Shown: positions 36,580-48,853 of the stretch, piece after piece
Layout of the letters: the number at the start of each line of letters is the position of its first letter
Numbering within the stretch: the first letter of the stretch is position 1
NCBI GenBank assembly: GCA_947685225.1
Contig: CANTUV010000072.1
Coordinates: 558,001-622,000 of the forward strand
DNA from: Garcia nutans
Lineage: Eukaryota > Streptophyta > Magnoliopsida > Malpighiales > Euphorbiaceae
Length of the DNA: 64,000 nt
Direction of reading: 5' to 3'
Notes under the pieces: generated by a model
Database searches by the model: none
The model's input: only the letters and a program-made list of their open reading frames with translations
Told to the model about the DNA's origin: nothing
Position numbers and translations under genes: made by a program

Positions 36580-38074
36580 TGTGAATACTCGAATTTTGAG
36601 GCTCGGAAAGCCGGCTTCCTCAGACTGCAAAAGACCAAGCCAGACCGGACGACCACGGTGAAGTTAACCAAAATTATGTCTTCATGGTACTTGAAATGTC
36701 CGGAATGTCGTGAGGATCACAAGTATGATCTCAGAATAATTTTTGGACGTCCGCAACTCCCAAAAAATCAGTTTGAACGGAAAAAATGCGGATTTCAGTG
36801 CGGTTTTTGGGGGTGAACCGCTGGGACCGGCGGTCCGACCGCCGCCCACGGCGGTTCGGTCGGCGGTCCGTGTCCTTTTCCCATTTTTTCGGCGAGCCGC
36901 CCGGTCCGACCGCCGACCGCCGTCCAGTCCGAATTTTGCCTATAAAATGCTGCTAAGTTTTCAAAAAGAGGGGTTGGCTGTTCGAATCCCGGGCCTCATG
37001 CTGACGAATTTTTTACCTACATACGCCTAAGAACCTTTATTAAACTTTTATTAGCATAAATCTAACCGTGTGCTGCAGGAATCAATCCGTAATCAAGAAT
37101 CACAATCCAAGGTCCAAGAAAACGAGATCTGGAACTTCGAAGTGGGAAAATTGTAAACAAGGTAATATCCTAATTTATCATTTGTCAATTCGAGCATATC
37201 TTAAGCATTCCACCTTCTTTTTAATTTCTTCTTGGTCAAAGACCTAATCCTTTTGGGTCTAAGGGCCTAATAGACTAATCAATCAATCTTTCGGCATTAA
37301 ACCGTGAATCAATCAAACTTTTTGGCACGAAGCCTAAATCGCATTCTTTAGGTACAAAGTACCTAAATTCCACAATTAAAATCAACATTTTGGCACGAAG
37401 CCTAAATTGCATCCTTTTGGTACAAAGTACCTAAATTTCACAATTAAAATCAATCCTTTTGGCCAAAGGCCTAAATTGTATCCTTTTGGTACAAAGTACC
37501 TAAATTTCACAATTTTTGCACTAAGTGCTAAATCTCACAATTTTGGCAAAAAGCCCGGCAATGCAGGCCAAAGGCCTAAAATTTGCATCCTTTAGGTACA
37601 AAGTACTTAAATTTTACCACCTAGCACTAAGTGCTAAATCTCACAAATTTGGCAAAAAGCCCGACAAATGCACGAAGCATACACACACACATGCATGAAG
37701 CATAATTTTCATTGCCTTTAAATAGGCTTTTCCGAACTACATGGGCTTTGATCTCTTATAAAAACGAGAGTATGTAGGCATATTTGAGATTCACCTCAAA
37801 TAACAAGTCCACAATTTATCAACCATCTCTTCTTCTCCCTTTCTATTTTTCTTTTGGATTCATTTCTTATTTGACAAATTAATCAAATACATGACATAGT
37901 CCCTGAATCCTCCTTGGGTTCGTAGATTAGAAGCCTTTACATTGGATGCGTTAATTGGAGTCAGACAAGGGTTTTCTCAGCTTTTCCCTTCGGACAAAAT
38001 AAACTGAGTGGCGACTCCTGACAACAAGTGAACTTTCATCCGAATCCTTTTCGGGTGGAAAACCGAGGTTCACA
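36580..38074. mobile_element. Solo LTR (Tat/Ogre-like) nested in LTR of element B
   Basis: Begins TGTGAATACTC and ends GAGGTTCACA (TG...CA with inverted ends TGTGAA/TTCACA), flanked by ATATG on both sides (36,575-36,579 and 38,075-38,079). The other B LTR shows the empty site with one ATATG. Contains a GC-rich stretch of CCG/CGG palindromes (36,820-36,930), a TATA-like TTATAAAA at about 37,756, and GGCGACTCC near its end, a motif I associate with Tat/Ogre-type gypsy elements. No reading frame with retroelement homology. Family assignment is tentative; the insertion itself is certain. Confidence 0.9.
37330..37665. repeat. Array of short hyphenated palindromes with A-rich 3-nt centres
   Basis: TTAGGTAC-AAA-GTACCTAA (37,348-37,366), GGTAC-AAA-GTACC (37,419-37,431 and 37,488-37,500), GGCC-AAA-GGCC (37,461-37,471 and about 37,569-37,579), GCAC-TAA-GTGC (37,518-37,528 and about 37,625). 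They are separated by TAAATTTCACAATT-like spacers. Confidence 0.88.
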
Positions 38075-39048
38075 ATATGCCATTCAACTTTCAGAGTTAA
38101 TGTTTTGGTTTAATTATCACATTTATCATTATCATTATCCCAACTAGGCTTCAAGGATTTAGGTTCAACCAAGCTTCAAAGGGAACAAAGCATGCTAAGT
38201 ATCAACCCAACATGGCTTCAAGAACCAATCCAACCTAGCTTCAAGGGTTGTAACATCTCAATTAGGCTTCAAGGACTAGACCCAACCAAGCTTCAAGGAA
38301 TTGTTACTATTAGGCATGCCACCAACAACAAAACTCTGAAAATGAATAACATATTAGACACACAATTCATTCATTATTTCATTATCAATTTCATTTTCAT
38401 TTTCATTTTCTCATCATCATTTAGGCATCCATATCTCAATTATCTCATTTTCATCATTATAGCCAACAACAATGGCTTCACATCTCATCAATAGAGTATA
38501 CATACTCAATTGTATTGGACATCATCATTTAAACAACCATGCCTCATTCATTTCATTTGTATCATTATAGCCAACAACAATGGCATTACATCTCATTAAG
38601 CTCAAATCATATAAAAGCAATTCATCATTCAAGTGTTCATCATAAGGCATTACAACTCATCAATCTCAAATCACATTAAAGCAATTCATCATATCTTTTA
38701 CAATTCATATTTCATCATTAACATATATACATAGCATTATTCATATGCATCATCAATGTAATAGGTTACTTAATACATTTATAACCAAATGTGTTAAGGT
38801 CCAAAGACATATAAATATATGCAATCAAATAGGTACTTACCTCATGAGCAATCACACCACACCAAACTCACCTTTCAATAATCCTCAACACTTGGATTAG
38901 GGCAAAACAACTTCTTCACAACCTAATCCACAAAGAATAACACACATTTACTCAAAGATACACATGAATTCAATACAATTATTAATTTATTAATCTCATA
39001 CTAGACCCTTAGATCACAAATTACAAACTAACATCTCTCTCTAGGACC

Positions 39049-39250
39049 CCACGGTCGTGGCCTACCAACCCCCACGGGCGTGGCATAGCAAACAATTCTG
39101 CCCAATCTTTCTAAAATCCTCACGGTCGTGGCCTTCCAACCCCCACGGCCGTGGCATAGCAAATGAATCTATCTCCCTTGCTCAACACCCCCACGGTCAT
39201 GGCTTCCAATGGCCACGGTCGTGGCAACCAAAGGCCACGGGCATGGCATC
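39049..39250. repeat. CACG/CGTG palindrome cassette in left LTR of B
   Basis: About six sites of type CCACGGnCGTGGC, including perfect CCACGGCCGTGG at 39,143-39,154. The right LTR has the same cassette at 45,503-45,712 with a few changes. Confidence 0.88.
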
Positions 39251-39632
39251 CAAAATGTCTCTGTTTTCAGACCAAACTCAAGTATTCTATGTTTTCAACT
39301 TCATTAAAACACAAACATACATCAATCATACATCAATTATTCAATTCTCCAACTCATTTATATTAAACCTTTACTAAACAATTTCAACAATCTATCATCA
39401 TCCTCACAAATAACCATATTATTATCATCTAAATATCACTTCAACATACCTATATACTTCAATCTTTCACTATCATCATCTTCACACACTAACCCAATCA
39501 AATATAAACACAATCAATAGAAATCAACTCAAAGACATGAACACTTACTTGAATATTTTGCCAAATCTTCAATCTCCACCTTCAATTCTCTTAAAGCCCT
39601 TGATAACTTGATGTATATGTAGATAAAATCAC

Positions 39633-39640
<8 letters not shown>

Positions 39641-39705
<65 letters not shown>
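39641..39705. repeat. (CT)n microsatellite in left LTR of B
   Basis: About 32 CT units; the right LTR has about 23 (46,091-46,136), so slippage happened after insertion. Confidence 0.97.
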
Positions 39706-39708
<3 letters not shown>

Positions 39709-40224
39709 CAAGAAGAAGAAGAAAGAAAGAAGATCTTTCTTCTTTTTCTATTACTTATCATATATATATATATATATTAATAATCCCTTAAAATCTCCAC
39801 CATACACTTGTCACTATCTTTGACTTTCTTTTCTTCTTTTTCTTTTATTATTATTATTATTATTATTATTTAATTATATAAACTTACTTTTTCCTACACC
39901 ACTTTATACATTATGTATATGCGATGTATATGGTGGTATATGTTTATCTCTTTTATATTACATTTATATTTTCCATATTTTCCAAATACCATATGTACAC
40001 ATATTATCCTCCATATACATCTATCTCTTATAATATTTCCTTTTTATTAATTTATCTTCTTTTGACTTCCATCTCTGTGACTTGTATATGTTATATATAT
40101 ATCTATATATACAACATATACACTCTCTCTTTACTTCTTTTCTCTTTCCATTAAACATACACATTAAATCTAAATACAACCATAATGATTCCAAAACTTT
40201 TAGGGTGTATTTTGGGATATTACA

Positions 40225-43200
40225 ATTCTCTCCCCCTTAAATAATTTCGTCCTCGAAATTATCTAGTACAATAGTAATCCATTCTTAATACAATACTATC
40301 TTAACTTCCATATGAAGTTAATTATATTGTTAAGTTATTATGTCATCAAATCACCTAACTTTTACTCTCCCCCTTAGAGTCAATCATCTTCTCTAAATTT
40401 CATAACTCATCATTATATATATATATTTATATATCATATTACTTTCTCAACAAAGCAATCAAGATAATTCCTTACATTCCCAATGAATTTACCTTTATAC
40501 AAAAATTAGATCATCTTATACTATACAGGTACTTCGTCTATCTATTACCTTCAAGATATTTTATCACTTCATCTCTTTATAATTACTCTCTTAACTTAAC
40601 CTTAAAAATCATTGATTATCCCGTCATTACAATCACTTTCAACATAGACATTTATCAAACCTTAATTGATAATAATATCTTTATTTTTCACACACTTAAT
40701 TCCTTTTTTAGCATTCTTTTCACTTAACATACATATTAGTACAATGCCTTTCAATTTACTTTACAGATAATCAATCTTTCCCCTTTTATCATCATTTACA
40801 ATTGATATAACTCAATACATTCATGTCCATTTATTTGTCAGAATATTATATCATATACATTATCACTTAAATTTTATACTCTTAGTACAACTACACATAT
40901 TAAATCTCAATATTGACTCGCAACCTTAGCGAAATTTAGATCAATTGATCTATCTGTCACAATATACCCATGTTTCAATCTTATTCAATTCAAACCAATG
41001 ATTAATTTATTTAAACTTATCATGAAATTTCACAATATATATATATATATAATCTAATTCCATTAGGGCAAACTTATATTCAAATTCTGATCTCTTCAGA
41101 TCCATATTCAGTCAAATTATCATGATAACAAATCACTTCAAATTATCTTTCAATATACACATAGTTTCTTTTCTATTATCTTAGTATAATTTCCACCAAT
41201 TCTCATGATAATCTCATACCATACTTTCTATCCATAATTTACTCACTTAAACATTAAGTCCATTCACTTATTCACTTTATAACATAAACATATTCAGTAT
41301 AACTTTCAGTCACATTTTGTAATTTCTCCCTTTTAATATCTCCTCACATTTCATACCATTACGATATTTACATAATCAGCTTTCTATCACATTAGTCATA
41401 ACTCAAAACATTTTACCTTTCTCTTTTCTTTCCTTACTTTTCATAATTATAACCAAATTTCTAACGTAAAATGATAAAGTATAGTTTTACCAGTCATAAC
41501 TCTTGAACATGTTTCTAGAAACATAATTATCAATCTCACCAAAACTACACTACAGTCATGTTATCTCAATTCCAAATCTGTGGATAACAAAATTAATCGA
41601 CCAAAATATACTAAACAAATCACAGAATCATAGGAGATTAATGGTCATGCCTGAAGCTTATAAATCCATATTATTCCTTTATTATTCTGCTTCCAACCTT
41701 TCCAATTACAAAGCTAAATTATATTACAAAAATTACATATTCATTCTCTAAACTTTTGCTACACCAAGAGTTAACACATTTCAACTCCGTTTCAACCCAA
41801 TTTGCACTCGATTATATGATCATCATTAGCTTAATTCATGACTCAACAATATTATTATTATTAACATCTCTTATGTATACGTATTCAATCATATGCAAAT
41901 CTTACACAATTTCCCTTTTGTTACTCCATTTCTAATCTATTTCTAATCCATTTACAATCTCTTATTATACACATATACATAAAACTTTTCCACATGTAGA
42001 TACTTTGGGACTCCAAATATTATATGATCATCAAGTTCAGTGATCACCGTAAAACTTTTACTGTCCAATATTACTCGAGTCCATTCTCACTCTTAATTTC
42101 GTTACATAGTCTATCTAGCTTTGCACAAGTCAAGACCTAATCTCTCTTAGGTCTACTAATATATGCAATATCATTCTTAATATCTTTATACCAGTAGTTA
42201 TACCACTGACATATTCATAGGCCACATCCATAATGTGACTCACTTCCGACCTTCCTTACATATTACAATTACAATTACATTCATATTGAAAATCTCATCT
42301 CACATATCCTATACATGTATACACTTAATTATGCAATTTTATTTAATTCCTCTTTTGCATACAATCTGTACAAATTTAATCTTTATCATTTTTCTTTGAA
42401 CATTATCATACTCATTCTTTTGACATGACTTAAATTATTCATCGACACAACAAATATATACATTCTAACCATAATAACACTTCACATATATCCAAGTCAC
42501 ATTTCTAATGTGACATCTCTCTCATTTTTTTTAAAGCATTTAATATACCTTCATATCCATTTTCACCCTTTCCAGTCAAATGACTTAAAATAACTCATTT
42601 TCACTCGCTCAATCACTTTCCTTTTTACTTCAAAACAAATTCTCTTACTAATAATCTCATTACCCAATTCATAGTATGCTCATATGCAATAATATTCATT
42701 GCAAATAGTTCATATGTTTAACGTACATTAAACTATCGATATCTAAATAATCTTTATCCATATTCCATTAAAATTTTAAATTCTCAAATCACTATCTCAC
42801 CTAAACTTCAATTTACAAATTTCATCTTTTCTTAATATCAACTTTAAAAACATCTTATATATATATATATATACACCACAAAGCAACATCAAAACATATA
42901 ATTTTCACCATTATTAAAGCTCATTTCAAACATCTAAATGTTACATATTACCACCATTAACATGAGCTTTAACAACACTTAAGCATATCTCATTTCTAAC
43001 ATTAAAATCACAATGTTTGCATTAAAATAACAATACAACCAACACCAATTTATTTTCTTACTTAACCAACATCATCTCTTTTTCTTTTGAACAAAACCTT
43101 AACTTCACATACCCCAAACTTTAAATAGTCACACTTTGTCTATACCAATCAACTCACTCAATATTTCACCATACTCTCTTCATTTAAATAACATATCTTT

Positions 43201-43717
43201 CCATATTAACAATCCAACAATATTTTCTCTTTCAAGCAAACCAAACATAAGCTTTATTATAAAGAGATTCAAATTGTAGAGGAAAGAGTACATACTTTAA
43301 TCTTGATTTTATTTTTAACTCAGTTCCAACTTTATTCTTCTATTCATTTCATTATAACCTTTTTCACAAGCATACTTCCATAATCAGAAATTCCAAAATT
43401 TACTTAAATAAATTCCCATTCTTTAATTTATCAATTAAACTCATATAAATTTTTTTTCCATATCATTTCTTTCTCTAATTTTCCTTCCATGTAGAACTTC
43501 ATCCACACACTATCATTCATCTCATCTAATTCAAATACATTACAATTCACATAATGCCACATCCGAGACCAACCTAGGTGTTAATGCATATGCATGTATT
43601 ACAAATTTCATTTCAAAAACTTTTCTTTTTAATTCTATTTAGGCTTTTCAAAACTTTTTCTTTTTTAATTCCACTTAGGCCGAGAATCTCGAACCTAAGC
43701 TCTGATACCAAAATAAT
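40225..43717 (-). mobile_element. Element B internal region, non-coding (LARD type)
   Basis: 3,493 bp without gag or pol homology in any frame I can read. Tekay-type ends are kept. At the 3' side are a polypurine tract (minus AAGGGGGAGAGAAT, 40,226-40,238) and the adjacent block TTTCGTCCTCGAAATTA (about 40,245-40,261), which matches C and E1. At the 5' side are a leader with hairpin CTTAGG...CCTAAG (43,674-43,699) and the PBS. Element F has the same kind of internal sequence. Probably moved in trans by a Tekay element; that is inference. Confidence 0.8.
43699..43710 (-). other. Primer-binding site of element B (tRNA-iMet type)
   Basis: Minus strand TGGTATCAGAGC, 7 bases from the LTR start at 43,718. 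Confidence 0.9.
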
Positions 43718-45502
43718 TGTAACACCCCATACTCTATATAAGTACTATACATATACCGGGTATACGTACAGTACGTATATAAAGTATAAGAATGTCACTT
43801 TTTGTTACCGTTTAAAAACCTTTATCTAAGTTCAAACATTATTACATTAATTTAAAGAATATTCACAAAATCATTATACTTTCAATAATCTTATATATAT
43901 AGGTAATAATCTTGTCCTTACCAAAACTTCATTTATACATATGAATACATTCTTGTCAGAATACAATATAATTAGATTATACATGTATGCATCACCTTCT
44001 AGTTGGTCTCGAAACACTCTTACTCTTCTCGTGGCATAACGACTGACTTCAGATCTACCACCTACTCACCTGCGCGATTACACAACCGCGCTAAGCCCGA
44101 GAGCTTAGTAGTACAGATAAATAATATAAACATACATTACAGAAATTCAAACATATATATATTAACTTCATGTACCATTAGTTTCTTATCATGTTTTCTC
44201 TTTTCAATTACACCTTTCATATATCTCTACTAATCTCATATATTATATACATATACACATATCATTAACACAATCCATAATTCCATAACTAATACTCACA
44301 ATGTCTACATCAATACACATATTACATGTCATACTATATTTTTAGAATCTCATCTTTCAACTTAGCTTCTCAAGCCATATTTCTTTTCAATAGTTTACTT
44401 ATGTATTGTAATCATATCATACTTCATAACATTACATGTCCTTATTTTATTCAATTAATTCATTATTCACAATTCACCATTCATGAATCACATTTCCAAC
44501 AAAGACAAGCATGGGCCCAAAGACTCTAATATGCCATTCAACTTTCAGAGTTAATGTTTTGGTTTAATTATCACATTTATCATTATCATTATCCCAACTA
44601 GGCTTCAAGGATTTAGGTTCAACCAAGCTTCAAGGGGAACAAAGCATGCTAAGTATCAACCCAACTTGTCTTCAAGAACCAATCCAACCTAGCTTCAAGG
44701 GTTGTAACATCTCAATTAGGCTTCAAGGACTAGACCCAACCAAGCTTCAAGGGATTGTTACTATTAGGCATGCCACCAACAACAAAACTCTGAAAATGAA
44801 TAACATATTAGACACACAATTCATTCATTATTTCATTATCAATTTCATTTTCATTTTCATTTTCTCATCATCATTTAGGCATCCATACCTCAATTATCTC
44901 ATTTGCATCATTATAGCCAACAACAATGGCTTCACATCTCATCAATAGAGTATACATACTCAATTGTATTGGACATCATCATTTAAACAACCATGCCTCA
45001 TTCATTTCATTTGTATCATTATAGCCAACAACAATGGCATTACATCTCATTAAGCTCAAATCATATAAAAGCAATTCATCATTCAAGTGTTCATCATAAG
45101 GCATTACAGTTCATTAATCTCAAATCACATTAAAGCAATTCATCATATCTTTTACAATTCATATTTCATCATTAACATATATACATAGCATTATTCATAT
45201 ACATCATCAATGTAATAGGTTACTTAATACATTTATAGCCAAATGTGTTAAGGTCCAAAGACATATAAATATATGCAATCAAATAGGTACTTACCTCATG
45301 AGCAATCACACCACACCAAACTCACCTTTCAATAATCCTCAACACTTGGATTAGGGCAAAACAACTTCTTCACAACCTAATCCACAAAGAATAACACACA
45401 TTTACTCAAAGATACACGTGAATTCAATACAATTATTAATTTATTAATCTCATACTAGACCCTTAGATCACAAATTACAAACTAACATCTCTCTCTAGGA
45501 CC

Positions 45503-45712
45503 CCACGGTCATGGCCTACCAACCCCCACGGGCGTGGCATAGCAAACAATTCTGCCCAATCTTTCTAAAATCCCCATGGTCGTGGCCTTCCAACCCCCAC
45601 GGCCGTGGCATAGCAAATGAATCTGTCTCCCTTGCTCAACACCCCCACGGTCATGGCTTCCAATGGCCACGGTCGTGGCAACCAAAGGCCACGGGCGTGG
45701 CATCCAAAATGT
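45503..45712. repeat. CACG/CGTG palindrome cassette in right LTR of B
   Basis: Same array as in the left LTR: CCACGGTCATGGC, CCACGGGCGTGGC, CCACGGCCGTGGC and related sites. Confidence 0.85.
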
Positions 45713-46085
45713 CTCTGTTTCCGGACCAAACTCATGTATTCTATGTTTTCAACTTCATTAAACACAAACATACATCAATCATACATCAATTATTCAATTC
45801 TCCAACTCATTTATATTAAACCTTTACTAAACAATTTCAACAATCTATCATCATCCTCACAAATAACCATATTATTATCATCTAAATATCACTTCAACAT
45901 ACCTATATACTTCAATCTTTCACTATCATCATCTTCACACACTAACCCAATCAAATATAAACACAATCAATAGAAATCAACTCAAAGACATGAACACTTA
46001 CTTGAATATTTTGCCAAATCTTCAATCTCCACCTTCAATTCTCTTAAAGCCCTTGATAACTTGATGTATATGTAGATAAAATCAC

Positions 46086-46090
<5 letters not shown>

Positions 46091-46136
<46 letters not shown>
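46091..46136. repeat. (CT)n microsatellite in right LTR of B
   Basis: About 23 units; counterpart of 39,641-39,705. Confidence 0.97.
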
Positions 46137-46139
<3 letters not shown>

Positions 46140-46272
46140 CAAGAAGAAGAAGAAGAAAGAAAGAAGATCTTTCTTCTTTTTCTCATACTTATCATATATA
46201 TATATATTAATAATCCCTTAAAATCTCCACCATACACTTGTCACTATCTTTGACTTTCTTTTCTTCTTTTTC

Positions 46273-46275
<3 letters not shown>

Positions 46276-46320
<45 letters not shown>
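46276..46320. repeat. (ATT)n microsatellite in right LTR of B
   Basis: About 15 units; the left LTR has about 8 (39,846-39,870). Confidence 0.95.
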
Positions 46321-46323
<3 letters not shown>

Positions 46324-46671
46324 AACTTACTTTTTCCTACACCACTTTATACATTATGTATATGCGATGTATATGGTGGTATATGTATATCTCTTTTATA
46401 TTACATTTATATTTTCCATATTTTCCAAATACCATATGTACACATATTATCCTCCATATACATCTATCTCTTATAATATTTCCTTTTTATTAATTTATCT
46501 TCTTTTGACTTCCATCTCTTTGACTTGTATATGTTATATATGTATATATCTATATATACAACATATACACTCTCTCTTTGCTTCTTTTCTCTTTCCATTA
46601 AACATACACATTAAATCTAAATACAACCATAGTGATTCCAAAACTTTTAGGGTGTATTTTGGGATATTACA

Positions 46672-48853
46672 TATTTGGACTGGAGGTAATTTCAAATTTA
46701 CAAGAGATAGGGGTGGAGAGGTGTGGAAATGGGTTTTCGCGATTGATGAACTGGAAAATATCTACAAAATATCCATACCCATAGGTTTGTTCGAAGTTAT
46801 CCCAACAGGTATTTTACTTGATATGAGCTTGTTATTTTGTATTTTTTCCAGTACAAATGCTTTTATATTTTTAACACATATTGAATCAATATGTTAATGT
46901 ATAGGAGCTGATTGCTATAGAAATGAAGATAACAAATGTTGAGGCTGATTCTCCAAATCTACAAGGAATTTTTCAAGAGGAAACCCACATACACTCGAAA
47001 GAGCAAAAAATTATTGACCCTATGGTATTTGATGTATCTCCTTCCGTTTATGGGATCATAATGCTTATCAATTGAATAATTGGTTTGGCTGCTAATTATT
47101 GTATAATTTTTCAGAAAACTCGAGTTGATAGCAAACCAGTAAGTGAAACTGCAGAAAAAAAAAGGTTTAAAACATTTGAACGCAGAAGCAAAAGGAATCA
47201 AGATATGAGTGTCATGCATGAAAGAAAAATGCATGTGGATGTAGATTTGGAGAAGAATAAAATGGATTTACATTTATCGGAACTGGAGTCTAGATGCAAT
47301 GCATTAGAAATTGAAAATGGACTGCAAGCTCAGGTGAATAAAGAGCTGAATACTACCCTTTCCCGGTTGAGCTACAGACTCACGGCCTTGGAGGCAATTG
47401 AACATGAAATGGATGTCAAAAGGAAAAGGAAGAGGCAAAGGATGAAAGGGAAAAGATTCATAGAGAAAAGGACAGTGAAGATGCAAAAAAGGTAGAGGGC
47501 GTGGCAGAAAAAGCAAATGAAAAAGAAGCTCAGGGATTGGATTTTGCATTTTGTACACATCTGGATGAGTATGACGATTATACTAAATCCAGGTTATTTA
47601 TTGTAAAATTTTATAAATGCATGTATATTTAATCGCTTAAAATATCTCTACTTACAGAAAAGAAGTTTCAATGGCGGCTGAGGACATGATGCAGCTCAAC
47701 ATGTCATTGGTTAAAGTGACGGAGACCACATATGAGGAACATAAGAAGAAACATTTATAGATGCCGAACACTAAATACATTGGTGATGAGTGGACTCCTG
47801 AAGGAAGAGGGCAACAAAAAAAAGGAGCAAACATCTGCAAGTCTTGTGCCGAAAGATGGCGAATGAAGTTACATATGCACCTATTATGCCTTTGGATCCT
47901 TTCTCACCCTCATCTACTGATTAGTGCCGAAGTTTTGATAACTGGTGGCATATGCATTTTGATAACTATAAGCAGTAAGCTACACTTTAATTACAGATTT
48001 ATACTTTCACATTAATGATATTTAGATATAAACAAACTATTCTTCCAAGCAAATAATCATAATGTTATTTTGATGTATAATAGTGATCCAAGAGTGGAAC
48101 AACCTTTTTCGGAAGGCGAGACCTATGATTTCACAGTGCATTTCATGAATTAAAAGGATTTTTGGTATCGATTACTAGTACCCCATATTTGGCTATCTAA
48201 CAATGTAAGATTTTCAATATAAATATATCTTGTTGGATATTACATTGCAAATCAGTGTATTATCAAATTTATATTAATGTGCCTTTATATTGATTGTAGG
48301 AAATTGATGTCATACTATATTATGTGCGACAAAAATAAAAATATAATGCAGACTTCTTTGACTAGAGAAAGACATGTGGTTCTTGCTATGTCCATCAATT
48401 TTTTATGGCATGTCATGAAGATTTCAAAAAGAAAAACTGGATGACTCCCAGTTATTTAACAGATTTTCTGGAGGGCAAGCACCAGTATTGTAAATATGTC
48501 AAGAATGTTGACATCATTCATCTACCAGTTAATCAATCCGGACAATATTGGTTTCTTATAGAAATAAATCTATCGAAGTGGTCAATAAAGATATATGACT
48601 CGCTATATACAGATGCCCGTAGAAGTGATAAAATAAAATGTGTTAAGCCAATTGCGGAGATGTTGCCCCATGCTTTAAATGATGTTAAAATTTTCAACCA
48701 TAGGCCCAAATTGGTTTATAAAAAGAGTACGAAGCTGACAATAAATTATGAGAAGGATGTTTGTCCGCGTTAAGAAGGGTAAGCTCCATTCTCAGTCATT
48801 GTGTAACGAAAGTTATTTGTCTTTTACAGTTGCTAATGATAATACATTGTAAC
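46672..48853 (+). pseudogene. DUF1985/Ulp1 transposon gene, middle exons up to catalytic Asp
   Basis: Resumes after B with WTGGNFKF...IGLFEVIP, then an acidic exon from 46,905. A lysine-rich coiled-coil follows (about 47,115-47,495: ERRSKRNQDMS, heptads LHLSELESRCNALEIENGL and LSRLSYRLTALEAIE). The Ulp1 catalytic half is on two exons: about 48,083-48,207 (VEQPFSEGETYDF...HIWLSNN, donor GTAAGA) and 48,301-48,773 (EIDVILYYVR, VDIIHLPVNQSGQYWFLIEI, IYDSLY). The Asp of YDSL is present; the His expected before Trp is Tyr (codon 48,546-48,548). Stops occur after HFMN, VRQK and ADFFD. A further short exon from about 48,830 (after TTTTACAG) runs into the C insertion at 48,854. Confidence 0.82.
48849..48853. 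repeat. Target-site duplication of element C, left copy (GTAAC)
   Basis: GTAAC here and at 59,093-59,097, directly outside the two LTRs. Confidence 0.95.

Larger units (their letters stand above)
35764..40224 (-). mobile_element. Element B, 3' LTR (left), containing a solo LTR
   Basis: TGTAACACCCC to GATATTACA. Matches the right LTR at 43,718-46,671 with only a few changes per few hundred bases once the 1,495-bp insertion at 36,580-38,074 is removed (net 2,961 versus 2,954 bp). Holds the paired hairpins (about 36,118-36,160), the inverted arms, a palindrome cassette (39,049-39,250), a (CT)n run (39,641-39,705) and an (ATT)n run (39,846-39,870). Confidence 0.93.
43718..46671 (-). mobile_element. 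Element B, 5' LTR (right)
   Basis: 2,954 bp, TGTAACACCCC to GATATTACA, followed by TSD copy TATTT (46,672-46,676). Serves as the empty-site reference for the solo LTR in the left LTR. Core hairpin GCGCG/CGCGC is perfect here (about 44,071-44,091), while the left LTR has one mismatch. Holds (CT)n at 46,091-46,136 and (ATT)n at 46,276-46,320. Confidence 0.94.

Noticed and set aside
36981..36996. tRNA-like B box (GTTCGAATCCCGGGCC) suggesting a SINE or tRNA
   Set aside because: No matching A box, no T-stem pairing and no acceptor stem nearby; it lies inside a clearly bounded solo LTR.
39529..39711. ORF of alternating Glu-Arg
   Set aside because: It is the translation of the (CT)n microsatellite in the LTR of B.
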